The notes under the pieces: generated by a model
Seen by the model: only the letters and a program-made list of their open reading frames with translations
Databases searched by the model: none
What the model was told of the DNA's origin: nothing
Position numbers and translations under genes: made by a program
Shown here: piece after piece, positions 36,394 to 51,300 of the stretch
Position numbering within the stretch: the first letter of the stretch is position 1
Layout: every line of letters starts with the position of its first letter
From: Lingula anatina
Taxonomy: Eukaryota; Brachiopoda; Lingulata; Lingulida; Lingulidae
DNA: 64,000 nucleotides
Reading direction: 5' to 3'
Assembly (NCBI RefSeq): GCF_001039355.2
Contig: NW_019775958.1
Coordinates: forward strand, 17,117-81,116

Positions 36394-39300
36394 CCATATG
36401 ATCCAATGGATGAAGAATCAATATACCGCTGCATGAAGTACTCTAATATGGTAGTAAATCTAATTGGACAAGAAGTGCCAGATAGGTAAGGATATGTTTC
36501 CTTTTACAATACCAAGCCCCTCCAGCCCCCCCCCCCCCCAATCCTTAAACCCAAAAATAATTTTAAAAAGTTATGATAATAACTAGATTGTCATTAAAAA
36601 TATCTAGATTGTCATTTACAACTCAAACATCATCAAACTTTCTCCAAAATTGGAAAAATAAAACACTGAAAACTTACTTAGATATCACCACTCACAAGAC
36701 GACAAAATGCCAATTTTTCTGAGATACACATATGTGATTCTGGGCCTTATAGGCAAATGAGAATATTGAACGTCGTATGTAGTCACAGTTAACAGTAGAT
36801 CTTTCTAGCCTCAATGTGTATAATGTTGACATATTCTAGGAATTATAACCTGCATGATGCGCATGTTGTGACACCTCGGTTGATTGCCAGTGCTGCTCGC
36901 CAGGCAGGTATCAAGACCATGGTTCACTTCTCTGCAATGGGAGCCACACTTGATCCACCCACACCATGGACAAAGGAGGAAGCAGAGGAGTATGCAAAGA
37001 AAAATATCATACTTGGGAAGTCGGATTTCTTGATTACAAAGGTAAGAATTAGGTAATGGTTTTTTCATACAATTCCCTAATTATTATGTTTGTTTGCTCT
37101 CATGTTTATTATACCAACAGCTGTATGTAATAAGTTGTGTCTGTACATATTCCCATCAGTTCAGTTTGTTTACATCATTGCAGTCGGGTCCAGAGAGGGA
37201 TCCATGCACACTTGTTGTTGCTGCAACTGTAAAGCAATGGTGCCATTGTGCTTTAAACTATTTATTAAGATAAAATTTTGGTCCTGAATTTCTAGTCTCA
37301 TTTCAAAGTGAGCATGATCCAATGATTAGCACCACTAGTGTGTAAGCTGGTGGTACTCTTGGTTTTAGTCTTGACCTGTTTCGTACAGCTCCACCGGCTC
37401 GTGCAGCTCCGCAGGATGGCATGGGATACAAGTTACTGTTACCGCTTCTCCTAGACCGCAAGGACCTGTGTCCCCATCTCTTGGATTTAGGTCACATATA
37501 ATCTCAATTTGAACACCCTGGTTTTTTGTCTCAGTCGGTGCATTGGCCTGGGCGTGACGCTCGTTGAAACCCACCCTTGTTAAATTTTTGAAAATTCAAT
37601 GCTAAATACAGACATGCTGAAAACTGAGGGCAATGCAGGCCAATTGGCCTGCTTAGATCTGAATATTGCAGGCCTGGACAAGATATTGCCCGAATGTTTT
37701 TTGTATTAATTTGTATATTTACCCTATTTCACGTAAAAATTGTGCACTTTTAACTTCTGCTTTATACACTTAAAAAGGGCAGTTGAGTAGCAATTAGGTG
37801 ATTAAAAATCAAATAACTGAATGTTTGAATAGATCTTTTATTGAAGAGACATTTTACTGCTCAGATAACATCTGGGTAATATGACCTAAAGGTAAACTAA
37901 AGGCCAAAAAGGCATCAAAACTCACAGAAAACAAATTTCCCATAGGTAAACTGCAGTTTTCCTGGACTAACCTTAAACCAGGCCTTAATTGAGCTAAATC
38001 ATCCACCTAAACTACCCAAGAGCACTTTTCCAATTTTTGAGTTTCTTACAGCAGCTTTAGACAAAGTGTCAAATTATCCCAAGCTACACATGACTTTAAC
38101 TTGCATTAGGTAAATAGAGCTTAACAGTAAATTGTATTTTCAAACAAATTATGGTATTTACCAAACTCTTATGGTTGAGGAATAAGTTTATTACTTTTTT
38201 AAGAAATCATAGACTTGCCCTTCATGGCTTCAAGAAATCAATGGAAAATAGCTCTTTTTCAAATTTGAATGGGCACTGTAGAAAACTTATGGTAGCTAAA
38301 GCTCTCAAATTACACACATAGGTGTGATATTATGTGAAGAATAAGTGTTGTAAATTTCAATCCAAGCGGTTGCGTATATTTTGAGATGAAACGCTTTAAA
38401 TGTTCAGCAAGCCGTAACGCTAATTCTTTCTAGATCTCGACGAAAACCGGAAGTGCATCGTGACGTCACTCACTTGTACTTGGAAAGCTGCTGGGTGATT
38501 TTCGGATGAGAAATATTTCGTAGCTTATACAAATGTTCAGAAAATGAGAATGCAGATAAAAGAAAATTCACTAATCATCCTCACACAAATCACACGCCAC
38601 GTGTTTTGTGTGCATCAATTATGACCAATCAGCTGGCAGATAGTAAATGCTGTGTGCCTACTATATACTGCGTTCCTATTGAAAATGGCTGCCCCCATCG
38701 TTTTTTAGTGAGTGAAGAATGATAATGGCTTCTTTAATTTTTTTTTATTTCGGATAAGATTACAAAGTTTGAGAAATAAAATATTTTGTTAGAAAGTTTC
38801 ACTAGGTGAGTCAGAAATTATTGCCGGCCAATTTGGGCCGACATTCACTAAAATTTTAAGAATATTGTTGGCCCGACTCCCTGATTGGTGGGTCAAGGGC
38901 CGGCGGCCGGCAATTTTCAGCATGTCTGTAAATATCTCCCAAACCGAAGGAGTTATGGAAAAAATTTCTACAGATGGCTGACTGAAAGACATATGTGGAG
39001 ATTTCAATTGTGCCCTTGGATTTGACCTTTGACCTTTATTTCAAAGTCGAACAGGCCAAAATTTATAAAAGTGGGAATTTTTTGCAAATAAATTTTTATT
39101 TCTGTGGATTTTCAGAAACTACACAGACCTATAATATTATGGGGAGGTATTACCCTAGGGTCAATCGGTGCATTTTCACGGGAGTAGCGGCCATTAGATG
39201 CCAAAACTGAAGACTCTCTTATTCTGGAGTCGTTAATGCTAGAGACCTCTTGTTTTTTGCATTTTGTAGAGGTTGTCAAGTGCAATACTGGAGGTGGTGT

Positions 39301-42300
39301 CTGTTTTCTGTTTTCCATACAGTTTATAAGTTGCGCTAAATAAAAAAGTACAACTTAGTGGTGAAAATAAAATGTGCAATACGGTAATATGTAAAAAATT
39401 TTGAACATCTGGAAAAGATAACATAAGGCAGCACACAAACAATACGTGGTGCCTCGATTTGAAACCATACAACTTTTGTGTTTTTAATCTCCAAATACTT
39501 AAAAAAATCAATAAAGCTAATAAATAGGCCGTCGACAAAAACTTTTTATATCGTATCTTTTATATTAATTATTATTACATATCACAATAATAAACGAGTC
39601 GCCTTTTGATGTACACCCAGCTATAACCTCTGTTAAAAAATATCCATTTTTATGAGATTACAAATTGTATCGTATTGCTTGCTTCCATTGCCTCGCTTTC
39701 AAAAATTAGAACACGTGCTCCAAAATCGTAAGACGAAGTTAAAATTTTGATATTGGCCGAGTTTGCCCCAGACTAGAATATCCTCAGAGCAGAGCTTTGT
39801 ATTTTGCAATATAATTTTCAATCATGCCTGATGAAGAATTTTATTAATCAAGAGTGGGGGAGGGGTGGAAAATCCCCTTGGGGCCACATATAACACTATA
39901 AATGGGAAGGCAATCCCCCTTACAATGATGGCAAAATGAATTTAAAAAAAAGGAAAGTCCGATGGATTTGCTTTTTAAAACATACAATCAACGGAATATT
40001 TCTAATATAATTTCTCAAAACAACACCAGAAAGCAAATTAAATCAAATCATCTAGATGGTAAACACTGACAGGCTTTGTCAATTTCACCATTTGTTTATT
40101 TCAAACAGCACACTTTTTGCGCATGCGCAGTAGTTTGAGACCTGTGCTACATAAGGCTTGGTGAGGGACAGGCAACTTCTAGTCATATTGACAGATTTTC
40201 ATGAAAATTGAACATCTGGAATTTTTGAGCACCTCCCATTTCATGAATTTCAACCAAAATGATCTTTTCCTTATTTCTTCTGTACGGAATTCATGGCACA
40301 TTACTCCAAAATTAGCAAAGGTACACCCATTTTAGTCTCTCCAAAACAGGCTGAGTTAGGACAATACGGTAATGTGCCAAGCATTTCGACGGGCCCAGTC
40401 AATCCGACGAAAAAAATTATATTATAAAATTAATTTTTCTCGGGGTCAAACATTTAGTCCATACGTCAAAATCATGCGACAGAATTTTTTTTTGTTCCGA
40501 ATGTTTGACCACATCATCGGCAAGACTCGGTAGATTTTCAAGCCAGTGAAATAGATGCTGCATGTCTCGGCCCTTTGTCAATTGTTGTCCTTTCAAAAGC
40601 TTTTGTCAATGAGGAAGAAACAATTAATTGAAGATCTAATCTGGAAGCGAGACGTACCTGTCATTTCCTTTGTCCCCGATGACAATAATAGTGCTTATAG
40701 ACATACAATTTGTGCTAATTTAGCAGACTTGCCCTCGCTGACTGATTTGTCACGCCCGTAACTGGGGGGGAGGGGGGGGGGATGTCTGTTCTGGATGAAA
40801 CCAAATGTCGACAGTGGGTAGGATATGTAGTAAACATCTTTATATGGACCATACATAGCGTATGCTAGCAATAAAATTTTTGGGAATAATAAGCAATTTG
40901 TTTTCAAGTTTGATTGAAATATATATGCAGGGGAAACGTTCTTGAAGTCAATGCCGCGATATTCTACATTTACTACAGTCGACTGAAAGATCAGTGAGAT
41001 CGACCGCCTAGACTTCTTGGCGCCAAATACCACGCTCTGTCAAAATCTGACGAACCCGTGTAGCTATTCACCGACATGGATAACTGTTTTGTCAACAATA
41101 AAAATGACGTCTTCGTTATTAGAAAAAAAAACAGTAACTTATATGACGGTGAAAATTGGAGCTTCACAGAGAGTTCCACTGGGTATTTACGTTACCTGTG
41201 AGTCACTTTTTACCCCCAGATGCATGAAACGTTGATATTATTTAGCATAATCTGTGAAGAACTCCATTCCTGTGACCCCCCTCCCCCACAATGGGACCGT
41301 CTTCATTAACATGTGGTTTGCGATAGGTGTGCTGGACCAGACCAGATAAGACCAGTCTTTCATTTCTGCGTTTGCTCAATTCTCACGTCCAATTATAAAT
41401 GCATCTGTTTTGTGTAAATCATGGCAATTAAATGCTTATTTTACGTTCGGATTGTATCAGTGGGGTTTTCAATATGCACTGTGGCTTGTGCACAGCTAGT
41501 GTATATATGTAAGAAAATCAGAAGAGTGCCAACAAGATATGTCTATCGGCACAGGTAGGCTCCGTAGATTGCCTTTTCTCAATGTTTTAATATGACATGG
41601 TTTTTAAATTAAATACTGAAAAGTAATTTAAAGTTACACTGAATTCCGTTTGAGTACAACTTGGTATTTTTTTGATAGGGGCGATTGAATTTTCTTCGGA
41701 AATGCATACATCTACGCCGAACAAGCCTTGCAAGTTGAAAACAACTGATCTCAGACTGGTAAAAAAATATCTCAATTTGGTTGATTTCAGTTGACATATT
41801 AAATTTCAAATAGGGCGTACGTAGATCACATAACTGGTTTAAGTCCACTAAAGCTACCGGTTTCAAATATATGTGACCGGGCATTGTTTATAACACCTGT
41901 CTCTGGGGAAATACGCCCCACTTGTGAAGCGCGTCATGAAAGTGATCGTCGGTGAGGGAAATAAATAGATAGAAATTATGAACTGTCATCTGTTTGAATC
42001 TCAAGTTATGTTAGCACATATTGTACACAGCAAAATAAAATTTCTAAAGGAGGATAAAACTTGCTTGAAACACGTGTTAGGTGAAAATTGCGGCTTAACT
42101 TGCGTTACACTTCCGGTAAAGTGCAATACTTCCAATAAGATGGACGCTTTGGCAGATGCCCCTAACAATCTGACGATATCAAAGATTTCCATTTACTGTA
42201 TTTTAATCAATTCGACCAAACTGACATTTCCATGAAATTAATTAATTAATCTTGGTCGAATTGTTTGGCATATTACCGTAGTTGCAATGGAACTTCTGGC

Positions 42301-45300
42301 AACCTAACTGTGACCTTGAAATTGACCTTTGACCTACTTTTCACCACAGATGCAACATTTTAGTCTCTTAAATCTCCAAAACTGGCAGAGATAGGCCCAT
42401 AGTTACCATTGAACTTGAACAGGAAGCCATATACTGGCAATTTAACTGTGACCTTGAAATTGACCTTTGACCTACTGTTCACTGTGAACTGAACTTTTTA
42501 TCCTTTATACCTTCAAAACTGGCAAAGAAAGGCCCATAGTTAGGATTCCCCATAGGGGAATACTATTGTTTTTCCTGTTCTTCTTCTTCTTCTTCTTCTT
42601 TTTATTATTATTATTTTTCGTCAAAAAATTTCTTTCTAAAATTCTGAAAAAATTCATACTGATAGCCTATGAAAAGTTATTCCGGTCCACCCAATTTTTT
42701 TTTACCTTGACCTAATTTTCAAGGTCACAGAGCCTTTTAAACTGAAAATTTTGCAAATTTCAAAATGCAATATCTCCTAGAATTTTCAACGTTTTGACAA
42801 ATCCTTACTTAGGTGAGATCACACAATGACCCAATTTTAGGAAAAGTAGGTCAGGTCAAGGTCAACTTATTGCAAAATATGCTCTAAGTAGTTGACACTC
42901 GGCAGGGGGTAAACCAGATGTCATAGAGCCACAAGGATGATGTAAAAAGTTGCCCTAGATATCTATCCAATGCAGTCACTAATAATATTGACTATTGATT
43001 AATTAGATTTTTTAATATAGATTTTTGAATATTAATAATTTCACAGAAATAGTGACTTTGTCAATTTCTCCATGCAATCGTAATTTTTTGTGATAACATG
43101 CCATAGTAAACTACCCCAAACATATACCCAACACCCCCAAATCAAATGTCACATTTGACCTTGACCCTCATTTTCAAGGTCTATCGGCTATTTCATAGAG
43201 AAATATTGAAGTGGGCTAAAAGTGATGTTTTGTTGACCCCCCCTCCCAATTCGCACATGCCTTTTTAGAATATGGGGTCAAATTTAACCCCTGACCTTCA
43301 CATGACCTTGTAAGAGCATTTCCACGCCTATTTTGCAGGGGAATCCTCCGCCACTGGCTTTAGCCAGTTGCAGTCTAGTTACTATTGAACTTGAACAGGA
43401 AGATATATACTGGCTTTGGCCAGTTGCAGTCTAGTTACTATTGAACTTGAACAGGAAGATATATACTGGCAATTTAACTGTGACCTTGAAATTGACCTTT
43501 GACCTACTTTTCGCTATGAACTGAACTTTGCAATGTTTCCATCCCTTATTTCTCCAAAACTGGCAGAGATATGCCCATAGTTACTATTGAACTTGAATAG
43601 GAAGTCATATACTGAAAATCTGTGACCTTAAAATTGACCTCTAACCTACTTTTCACTATGAACTGAATTTTGCAACTTTTCTATCCCTTATATTTCCAAA
43701 ATTTGCAGAGATAGGCCTGTAATTACTAATAACTTGAATAGGAAGTCATATACTGGCAATCAGTGATCTTGAAATTGACCTTTGACCTACTTTGCACCAT
43801 GAACCCACTTCACATATTTGGATTTAAACTTTATTTTCCCCATGATTTTGTTTTAAACGGCAATTTTTGAAAAAAAAATTTAGAACTCTTGTTTACTGCA
43901 TTTTGTAGAGCTTGTCAAGCACAACACTGGAAGTGGTGTCCCCCCCCCCCCCTTTTTTTTTTCCCCGCCCTTTGGGACAAAAGATCATGTTATCCTGCCC
44001 GTCTGTGCGTCCGTGTTAGTAATTTCCGCTATCTCCTCCTAGACCATTGCATGTAGGAAGTTGAAACTTTGGGAATTGGTAGACCCATAATCAGGGATGT
44101 GCATGGGCACATTGGAATTTTAGTGCAACAGGAGGTTGGGCTTAAATCTCCTCCTAGACCATTGCATGTAGGAAGTTGAAACTTTGGGAATTGGTAGACC
44201 CATAATCAGGGATGTGCATGGGCACATTGGAATTTTAGTGCAACAGGAGGTTGGGCTGTCCCTGGAGATGGTTGATCCAAATTTCTTGTGACAATTTCTG
44301 CCATCTGCCCTGGACCATTAGAGTTAGGAAGTTGAAACTTTAGTGATTTGTATACCCATCATCAGGCAGGTGCATGGGCACTTAAGAATTTTAGTGCAAC
44401 AGAGGGTTGGGCTGTACCCTGGGAGGTGGTTGATTCTAAATTCTTATGGCATTGTAATTTCTGCTATCTGCTCCTAGACCATTGCAGGTAGGAAGTTGAA
44501 ACTTTGGGAATTGGTAGACCCATCTTCAGGGATGTGCATGGGCACTTTGGAATTTTAGTGCCACGGGGTGTTGGGCTGTCCCCGGGGGGTGGTTGATTCT
44601 AAATTCTTATGACATTGTAATTTCTGCTATCTCCTATTTTTTTTTTTATACTTTTATACTTTTCTGTTCTCTTTTCTGTTTCTTAGCGTATAAATATATG
44701 TACCAGTGTACATTCATGTATTTTTATATTTATAAAGATTTTTATGTACAGACACAGATGTGTCTGTACATATAGCCGTCATCTGCGTCTGTCGTTGCCA
44801 TCGCTGTCGTTGCCTTCGCCGTACACTTTTACCGATAACACAATAAGTGGAAAGCCATTTTACCTTTTGGCTTGAAACTTACAGAACTGATGAATATTCA
44901 TAATACGCAGGTCAAGTTAAAAAATCAGCATGATGGGGTCATTTTTAGGGAATTTATGCTGTTTTTTCACTTTTTTTCAGCATATATTCAACACTGATAA
45001 CACAATATAAGAAAAACAGATTGGCCAATTGTCACTATACTCACAGGAGTGGTCAATCTTACTAAAACGCAGGTTGAGTTTGAAAATCAGCATAATCGGG
45101 CCATTATTTTAGAAGTTATGCTGTGATGCTGTTTTTCACATTTCCTCAGATTCAATTCTTAGGCATGTTAACAGTTTCATTATTGAACTAATAAGATACG
45201 CACAAGTGTTTGTTTGACATTTCCTGCATCTTTACAACATTGTTAGTTGATTATGTAAAAATGATGGTAAACTTGTTATCTTGTATTGTGTAATAAAGTG

Positions 45301-48300
45301 TCAAAAATGGAAATAAACTCGTATCATTGCAGTTTGTCAGATTCAATCATCCACTATGTTCAGAATCTCAGAATGGAGGCAACTGGACATTTAACACTGT
45401 TCTATTGATATTTTTCCAATCTCATCAATTTTCTTAGTTGATCATATAAAAATGTCAGTGAACTGTCTATTTTGTTTTTTGTTAAAAAAAGTGTTAAAAA
45501 TGGAAATAAACCCATTTCAGAACAGTGCTGTCTTGTTTACATTTAGGCATTTTCAAGGTGTGACTTTGCAGTTCCATGGGCCTGAAGACCTTTGCTAGTC
45601 ATGTTTTCTGAATGTCTATGTTACTAATATTTTATTATTAAAAATTGATGGTAATTATGCTGTTAAACATTATGTAATATTGCATCAAAATTTGAAGAAA
45701 CCCCTATTTTGGGCACTGCTCCCATGATGACCATTTAAGGAAAATGATGTCACTTACTGTTCTCAAACTTACAGGAAAGAAACATGGGAGTAAAATACAG
45801 CTTCAGTAGGCAATGCAGTCTGTTTGGTAATTTTTTCTGGCAGTTCAACAGTTTTTTGTAAAAATTTAATTTTTCACATATTGGCATTTTCAAGGTGTGA
45901 TTTAGAACCTCCACGGGCTTGAAGACCCATGCTAGTCACATTTTCTTAAAATCCATGATACATTTATTTTATTATTAAAAATTGATGGTCATTAAGTAAT
46001 GTTGCATCAAAATAGAGGAAAACACAATTTTTGGTGCTGCTGCCATGATGACCATTATGGGAAAACCGTGTTTCTTATGACTGTCAAACTTTCAAAAAAG
46101 AAACACAGGACTAAAATGCAGCCTGAGTTGGAAAAGCAGTCTAATTGGCTTCTTTTTCTGGAAGTTATACATTTTAGTGAAATATTCATTATTATCGTTT
46201 TGGCGTATTCATTGTGGGACTCGGAGCTCCCGTGGACATGAAGCCGAATGGTAATCAAATTTTCTACATGCCCAGGCTATTAATAGTCAATAATCAAAAA
46301 TTGGTGATAATTATTCTGTAATTTATTATGTAATGTTATATCAAAATTGACAAAAAACTTTTTGCACTGCTACTACAAACATTATGAAAAGAAAACTGAG
46401 TTACTTATAATTATTTTTAACTTTGAAGTATGATTTTTAGGATTGGCAAGCAGTTCAAATTAGAAAGCCAGCTCCATTTGGTTATCATTTATTATTGAAT
46501 TTATGCAATTTTGTGTGAAATTTTCATTTTTTCTTATTCTGGCATTTTCAAAGTGTGAACTTGAACTCCCATCGGTCTGAAGCCTTATGCTTGTTACACA
46601 TTTTAATTACATTGGTATTACCTGTTGAGCATAATTAAAATTTGATGTTGAATTTGCAGTTAAGCATAATTTACTTTTGCATCAGAATTGACAGTAGCCT
46701 ATGTTGTGCATGTTATTTTCTGCTTTTTGTCTGTACATGTGACAGCTTTGCTGCCCTGTTTTACATTTATATTTTTTAAATACCTTTGGATGAAGCAGTG
46801 ATGTGTGTGCGTACATGTGTGTGTATGTGCACGTGTGGTAAGTGGTCCCTAGGGGTGAGCTGGTCTTGATAATGTGGGGAAGTGCAGGGATATGCAATGG
46901 CTACCCATTGACACCATCTAGTTTTTTATTTCCATATGAATGCGTTTACTCCAGCTGGTGATACAATACCCGGAGGCGGTATTGCCTCTCTGATCCTCTA
47001 GTTCTGTATAACTTCTTTTTATGTCTTTTATATCAGTATCTTGGGGAGCAAGCTGTACAAAATGAATTCCCTGATGCAGTTATTGTCAGACCATCAACAT
47101 TGTTTGGGATATGTGATAACTTTATAAACTTCTACTCTGCCAATGGTATGTATTCACTTCTTCACAATAACATATAATGTGATTATATAAATTGGTGCAA
47201 AAAATGTCAACTTGTAAGACAGATATACTGTTATTATCATAAAGATTAATGTTTTAGGAGCATGTATGTAAAAATTATAGAATTGGTCATGTATAATTAC
47301 TTCTACCCAGATGATCTGTGTGTAATTAAATGTGTGATTTATTTATCATCATAGGCAGAAAAGGAAGATGTGTTTTGGGTACATATACAGTATATATGTG
47401 GAAGAAGGGATTGGAGGCTATCAAGAGACCCCTCTTTGTAAGGGTCATCATTTTGTTTCCCAAATCATAAAAAAGTTAAACATATATGAATCAAAGTACT
47501 TTGTTTGTTAAGGTAGAAAAATATCCAGGGCTCAGCAGCCCTATTGTTGAAACTCCAATCAGTCATTTGTGGTAGTTTTAAAGACTGTACATATAGCAGT
47601 TTGCTTAAATAGCAGTTCTAAGTTCCATTAATATTGCATATGCTTCAGGTGAGCGATCTGCTAGATGCTGTAGAGGTTTTAATGAGAGACAAATCTGCTA
47701 GAGGAAAAACATATGAGTTTTATGGGTAAGTAGGAATTAACATTAACACATAACTTATCAGTGGTAAAACTGGTACTTGCTTTTCACATAAGTATCTTAC
47801 ATTTCATTCTCTTCATTGATTTTGAAAGGTCTTCCCCATTAATTGAATGTTACTTTACATTAATGTTCTCTTGCATTTTTTTTTTTTTTTGTTAATTTTC
47901 ACTGTTTCTTCATTTTAGTCCTCATGCATACTTACTTCATGATTTAGTGGAGTATATTTCCAACATTCAGAGGACCACATTAAAAATCGAACATGGCCTG
48001 TTGTGGAGAAGATCTTTTACTGGGTAATTAAATAGCTGAAAAATAACAAATGTATGTCTTGCATGAGAGTTCTTTGTCCAGTACTAGCAAAAATAAAAAT
48101 AAAGCATTAATGTTATCTAACCAGAATAATTGCTTGAATCATACGAGGTTTCAGATTGAATATATTTGGTTCCCACTGTATTGCAAAGCATTAAGAAGTT
48201 AATTCAAATGATTTGCAAGTCGTGTTAAACCATGGACTTATATAGTAGATGGAAAGGAAAAGGGGTGAGGTGGGGGGTGGCTATGTGACATTTTCGAGCA

Positions 48301-51300
48301 ATATCATTGGTCTTTATCAATACATAGCTGATAACAAAAGAACCTGAAATTTGTTGAGGCCATGTGATTTAACAGAGACGAGCCATAGCCAAGCATAGCA
48401 TACCTGACCATAAGACACGAGTTGCCTTATAGACACAGATTTTTCGTGGACACAAATGTGTACAACTTCTACTGGAAATTATACCCTACCAGTACATCAT
48501 GATCCATTATGCTGAGAGTCAAGATTGCATGCAAGGTGGAAAAGGTCATCAGTTTGTGAGTAAGGTAAAGTTTACATATTTTATCATACAGAAACCTGTT
48601 ACAGCCTGTTGCCAGAAACAAGTCACAGTTACCGCTTCTTCTTGTAGACCACAAGGGCTTGTGTCACCATCTCTTGGATTTAGGTCACAAAAAAATCTCA
48701 ACTTTAACCCCTACCCCCCCCCCCCACCCCCTTTTTTTTGTTTCAGTTGATGCATTGGCCTGGGTGAGATGTTCTTTGAAAGTGGAGATTCCAAATATGC
48801 CATTGAATTTGACCTTTGACCTTATTTCAAGGTCAAATCATAATGTGCCAAAATTGTCTAAAAAATTGGAAATTTTTGTAAAAACATACTTGTTTGTGCC
48901 AATTTTCAGAAACTACACAGACCTAAGCTCTCAAATTATAGTGAGGGGTTACAACTCGCAACTAGGGACTAGGAAGTGGTGTTTGTTTTTTTGTTCTCCA
49001 TATGGTTTCAGAGTGACACTATATCAAAAAAACAACACTGTAATATTCAGTGGTGATAACAAAAATGTGAAATAATCCAAAAATAGTAGAGATACACCAA
49101 AAGTTTCTGTAGAACTATGATAGGTAGTCATGTACTGGCAATCTAACTGTAACCTTGAATTTGACCTTTGACCTACTTTTAACTGAACTGTACTTTTAAA
49201 GACTTGTGAAGATTCTTTTGTATAAGGCTCTGTTNCCCTGTTTTACATTTATATTTTTTAAATACCTTTGGATGAAGCAGTTATGTGTGTGCGTACATGT
49301 GTGTGTATGTGCACATGTGGTAAGTGGTCCCTAGGGGTGAGCTGCTCTTGATAATGTGGGGAAGTGCGGGGATATGCAATGGCTACCCATTGACACCATC
49401 TAGTTTTTTATTTCCATATGAATGCGTTTACTCCAGCTGGTGATACAATACCCGGAGGCGGTATTGCCTCTCTGATCCTCTAGTTCTGTATAACTTCTTT
49501 TTATGTCTTTTATATCAGTATCTTGGGGAGCAAGCTGTACAAAATGAATTCCCTGATGCAGTTATTGTCAGACCATCAACATTGTTTGGGATATGTGATA
49601 ACTTTATAAACTTCTACTCTGCCAATGGTATGTATTCACTACTTCACAATAACATATAATGTGATTATATAAATTGATGCAAAAAATGTCAACTTGTAAG
49701 ACAGATATACTGTTATTATCATAAAGATTAATGTTTTAGGAGCATGTATGTAAAAATTATAGAATTGGTCATGTATAATTACTTCTACCCAGATGATCTT
49801 TGTGTTATTAAATGTGTGATTTATTTATCATAATAGGCAGAAAAGGAAGATGTGTTTTGGGTACATATACAGTATATATGTGGAAGAAAGGATTGGAGGC
49901 TATCAAGAGACCCCTCTTTGTAAGGGTCATCATTTTGTTTCCCAAATCATAAAAAAGTTAAACATATATGAATCAAAGTACTTTGTTTGTTAAGGTAGAA
50001 AAATATCCAGGGCTCAGCAGCCCTATTGTTGAAACTCCAATCAGTCATTTGTGGTAGTTTTAAAGACTGTACATATAGCAGTTTGCTTAAATAGCAGTTC
50101 TAAGTTCCATTAATATTGCATATGTGCTTCAGGTGAGCGATCTGCTAGATGCTGTAGAGGTTTTAATGAGAGACAAATCTGCTAGAGGAAAGACATATGA
50201 GTTTTATGGGTATGTAGGAATTAACATTAACACATAACTTATCAGTGGTAAAACTGGTACTTGCTTTTCACATAAGTATCTTACATTCCATTCTCTTCAT
50301 TGATTTTGAAAGGTCTTCCCCATTAATTGAATGTTACTTTACATTAATGTTCTCTTGCATTTTTTTTTTTTTAAATTAATTTTCACTGTTTCTTCATTTT
50401 AGTCCTCACGCATACTTACTTCATGATTTAGTGGAGTATATTTCCAACATTCAGAGGACCACATTAAAAATTGAACATGGCCTGTTGTGGAGAAGATCTT
50501 TTACTGGGTAATTAAATAGCTGAAAAATAACAAATGTGTGTCTTGCATGAGAGTTCTTTGTCCAGTACTAGCAAAAATAAAAATAAAGCATTAATGTTAT
50601 CTAACCAGAATAATTGCTTGAATCATACGAGGATTCAGACTGAATATATTTGTTCCCACTGTATTGCAAAGCATTAAGAAGTTAATTCAAATGATTTGCA
50701 AGTCGTGTTAAACCATGGACTTATATCGTAGATGGAAAGGAAAAGGGGTGGGGGTGGCTATGTGACATTTTCGAGCAATATCATTGGTCTTTATCAATAC
50801 ATAGCTGATAACAAAAGAACCTGATTTAACAGAGACGAGCCATAGTCAAGCATAGCATACCTGACCATAAGACACGAGTTGCCTTATAGACACAGATTTT
50901 TCGTGGACACAAATGTGTACAACTTCTACTGGAAATTATACCCTACCAGTACATCATGATCCATTATGCTGAGATTCAAGATTGCATGCAAGATGGAAAA
51001 TGTCATCAGTTTGTGAGTAAGGTAAAGTTTACATATTTTATCATACAGAAACCTGTTAGAGCCTGTTGCCAGAAACAAGTCACAGTTACCGCTTCTTCTT
51101 GTAGACCACAAGGGCTTGTGTCACCATCTCTTGGATTTAGGTCACAAAAAATCTCAACTTTAACCCCTACCCCCACCCCCCCTTTTTTTGTTTCAGTTGA
51201 TGCATTGGCCTGGGTGAGATGTTCTTTGAAAGTCATATGTGGAGATTCCAAATATGCCATTGGATTTGACCTTTGACCTTATTTCAAGGTCAAATCATAA

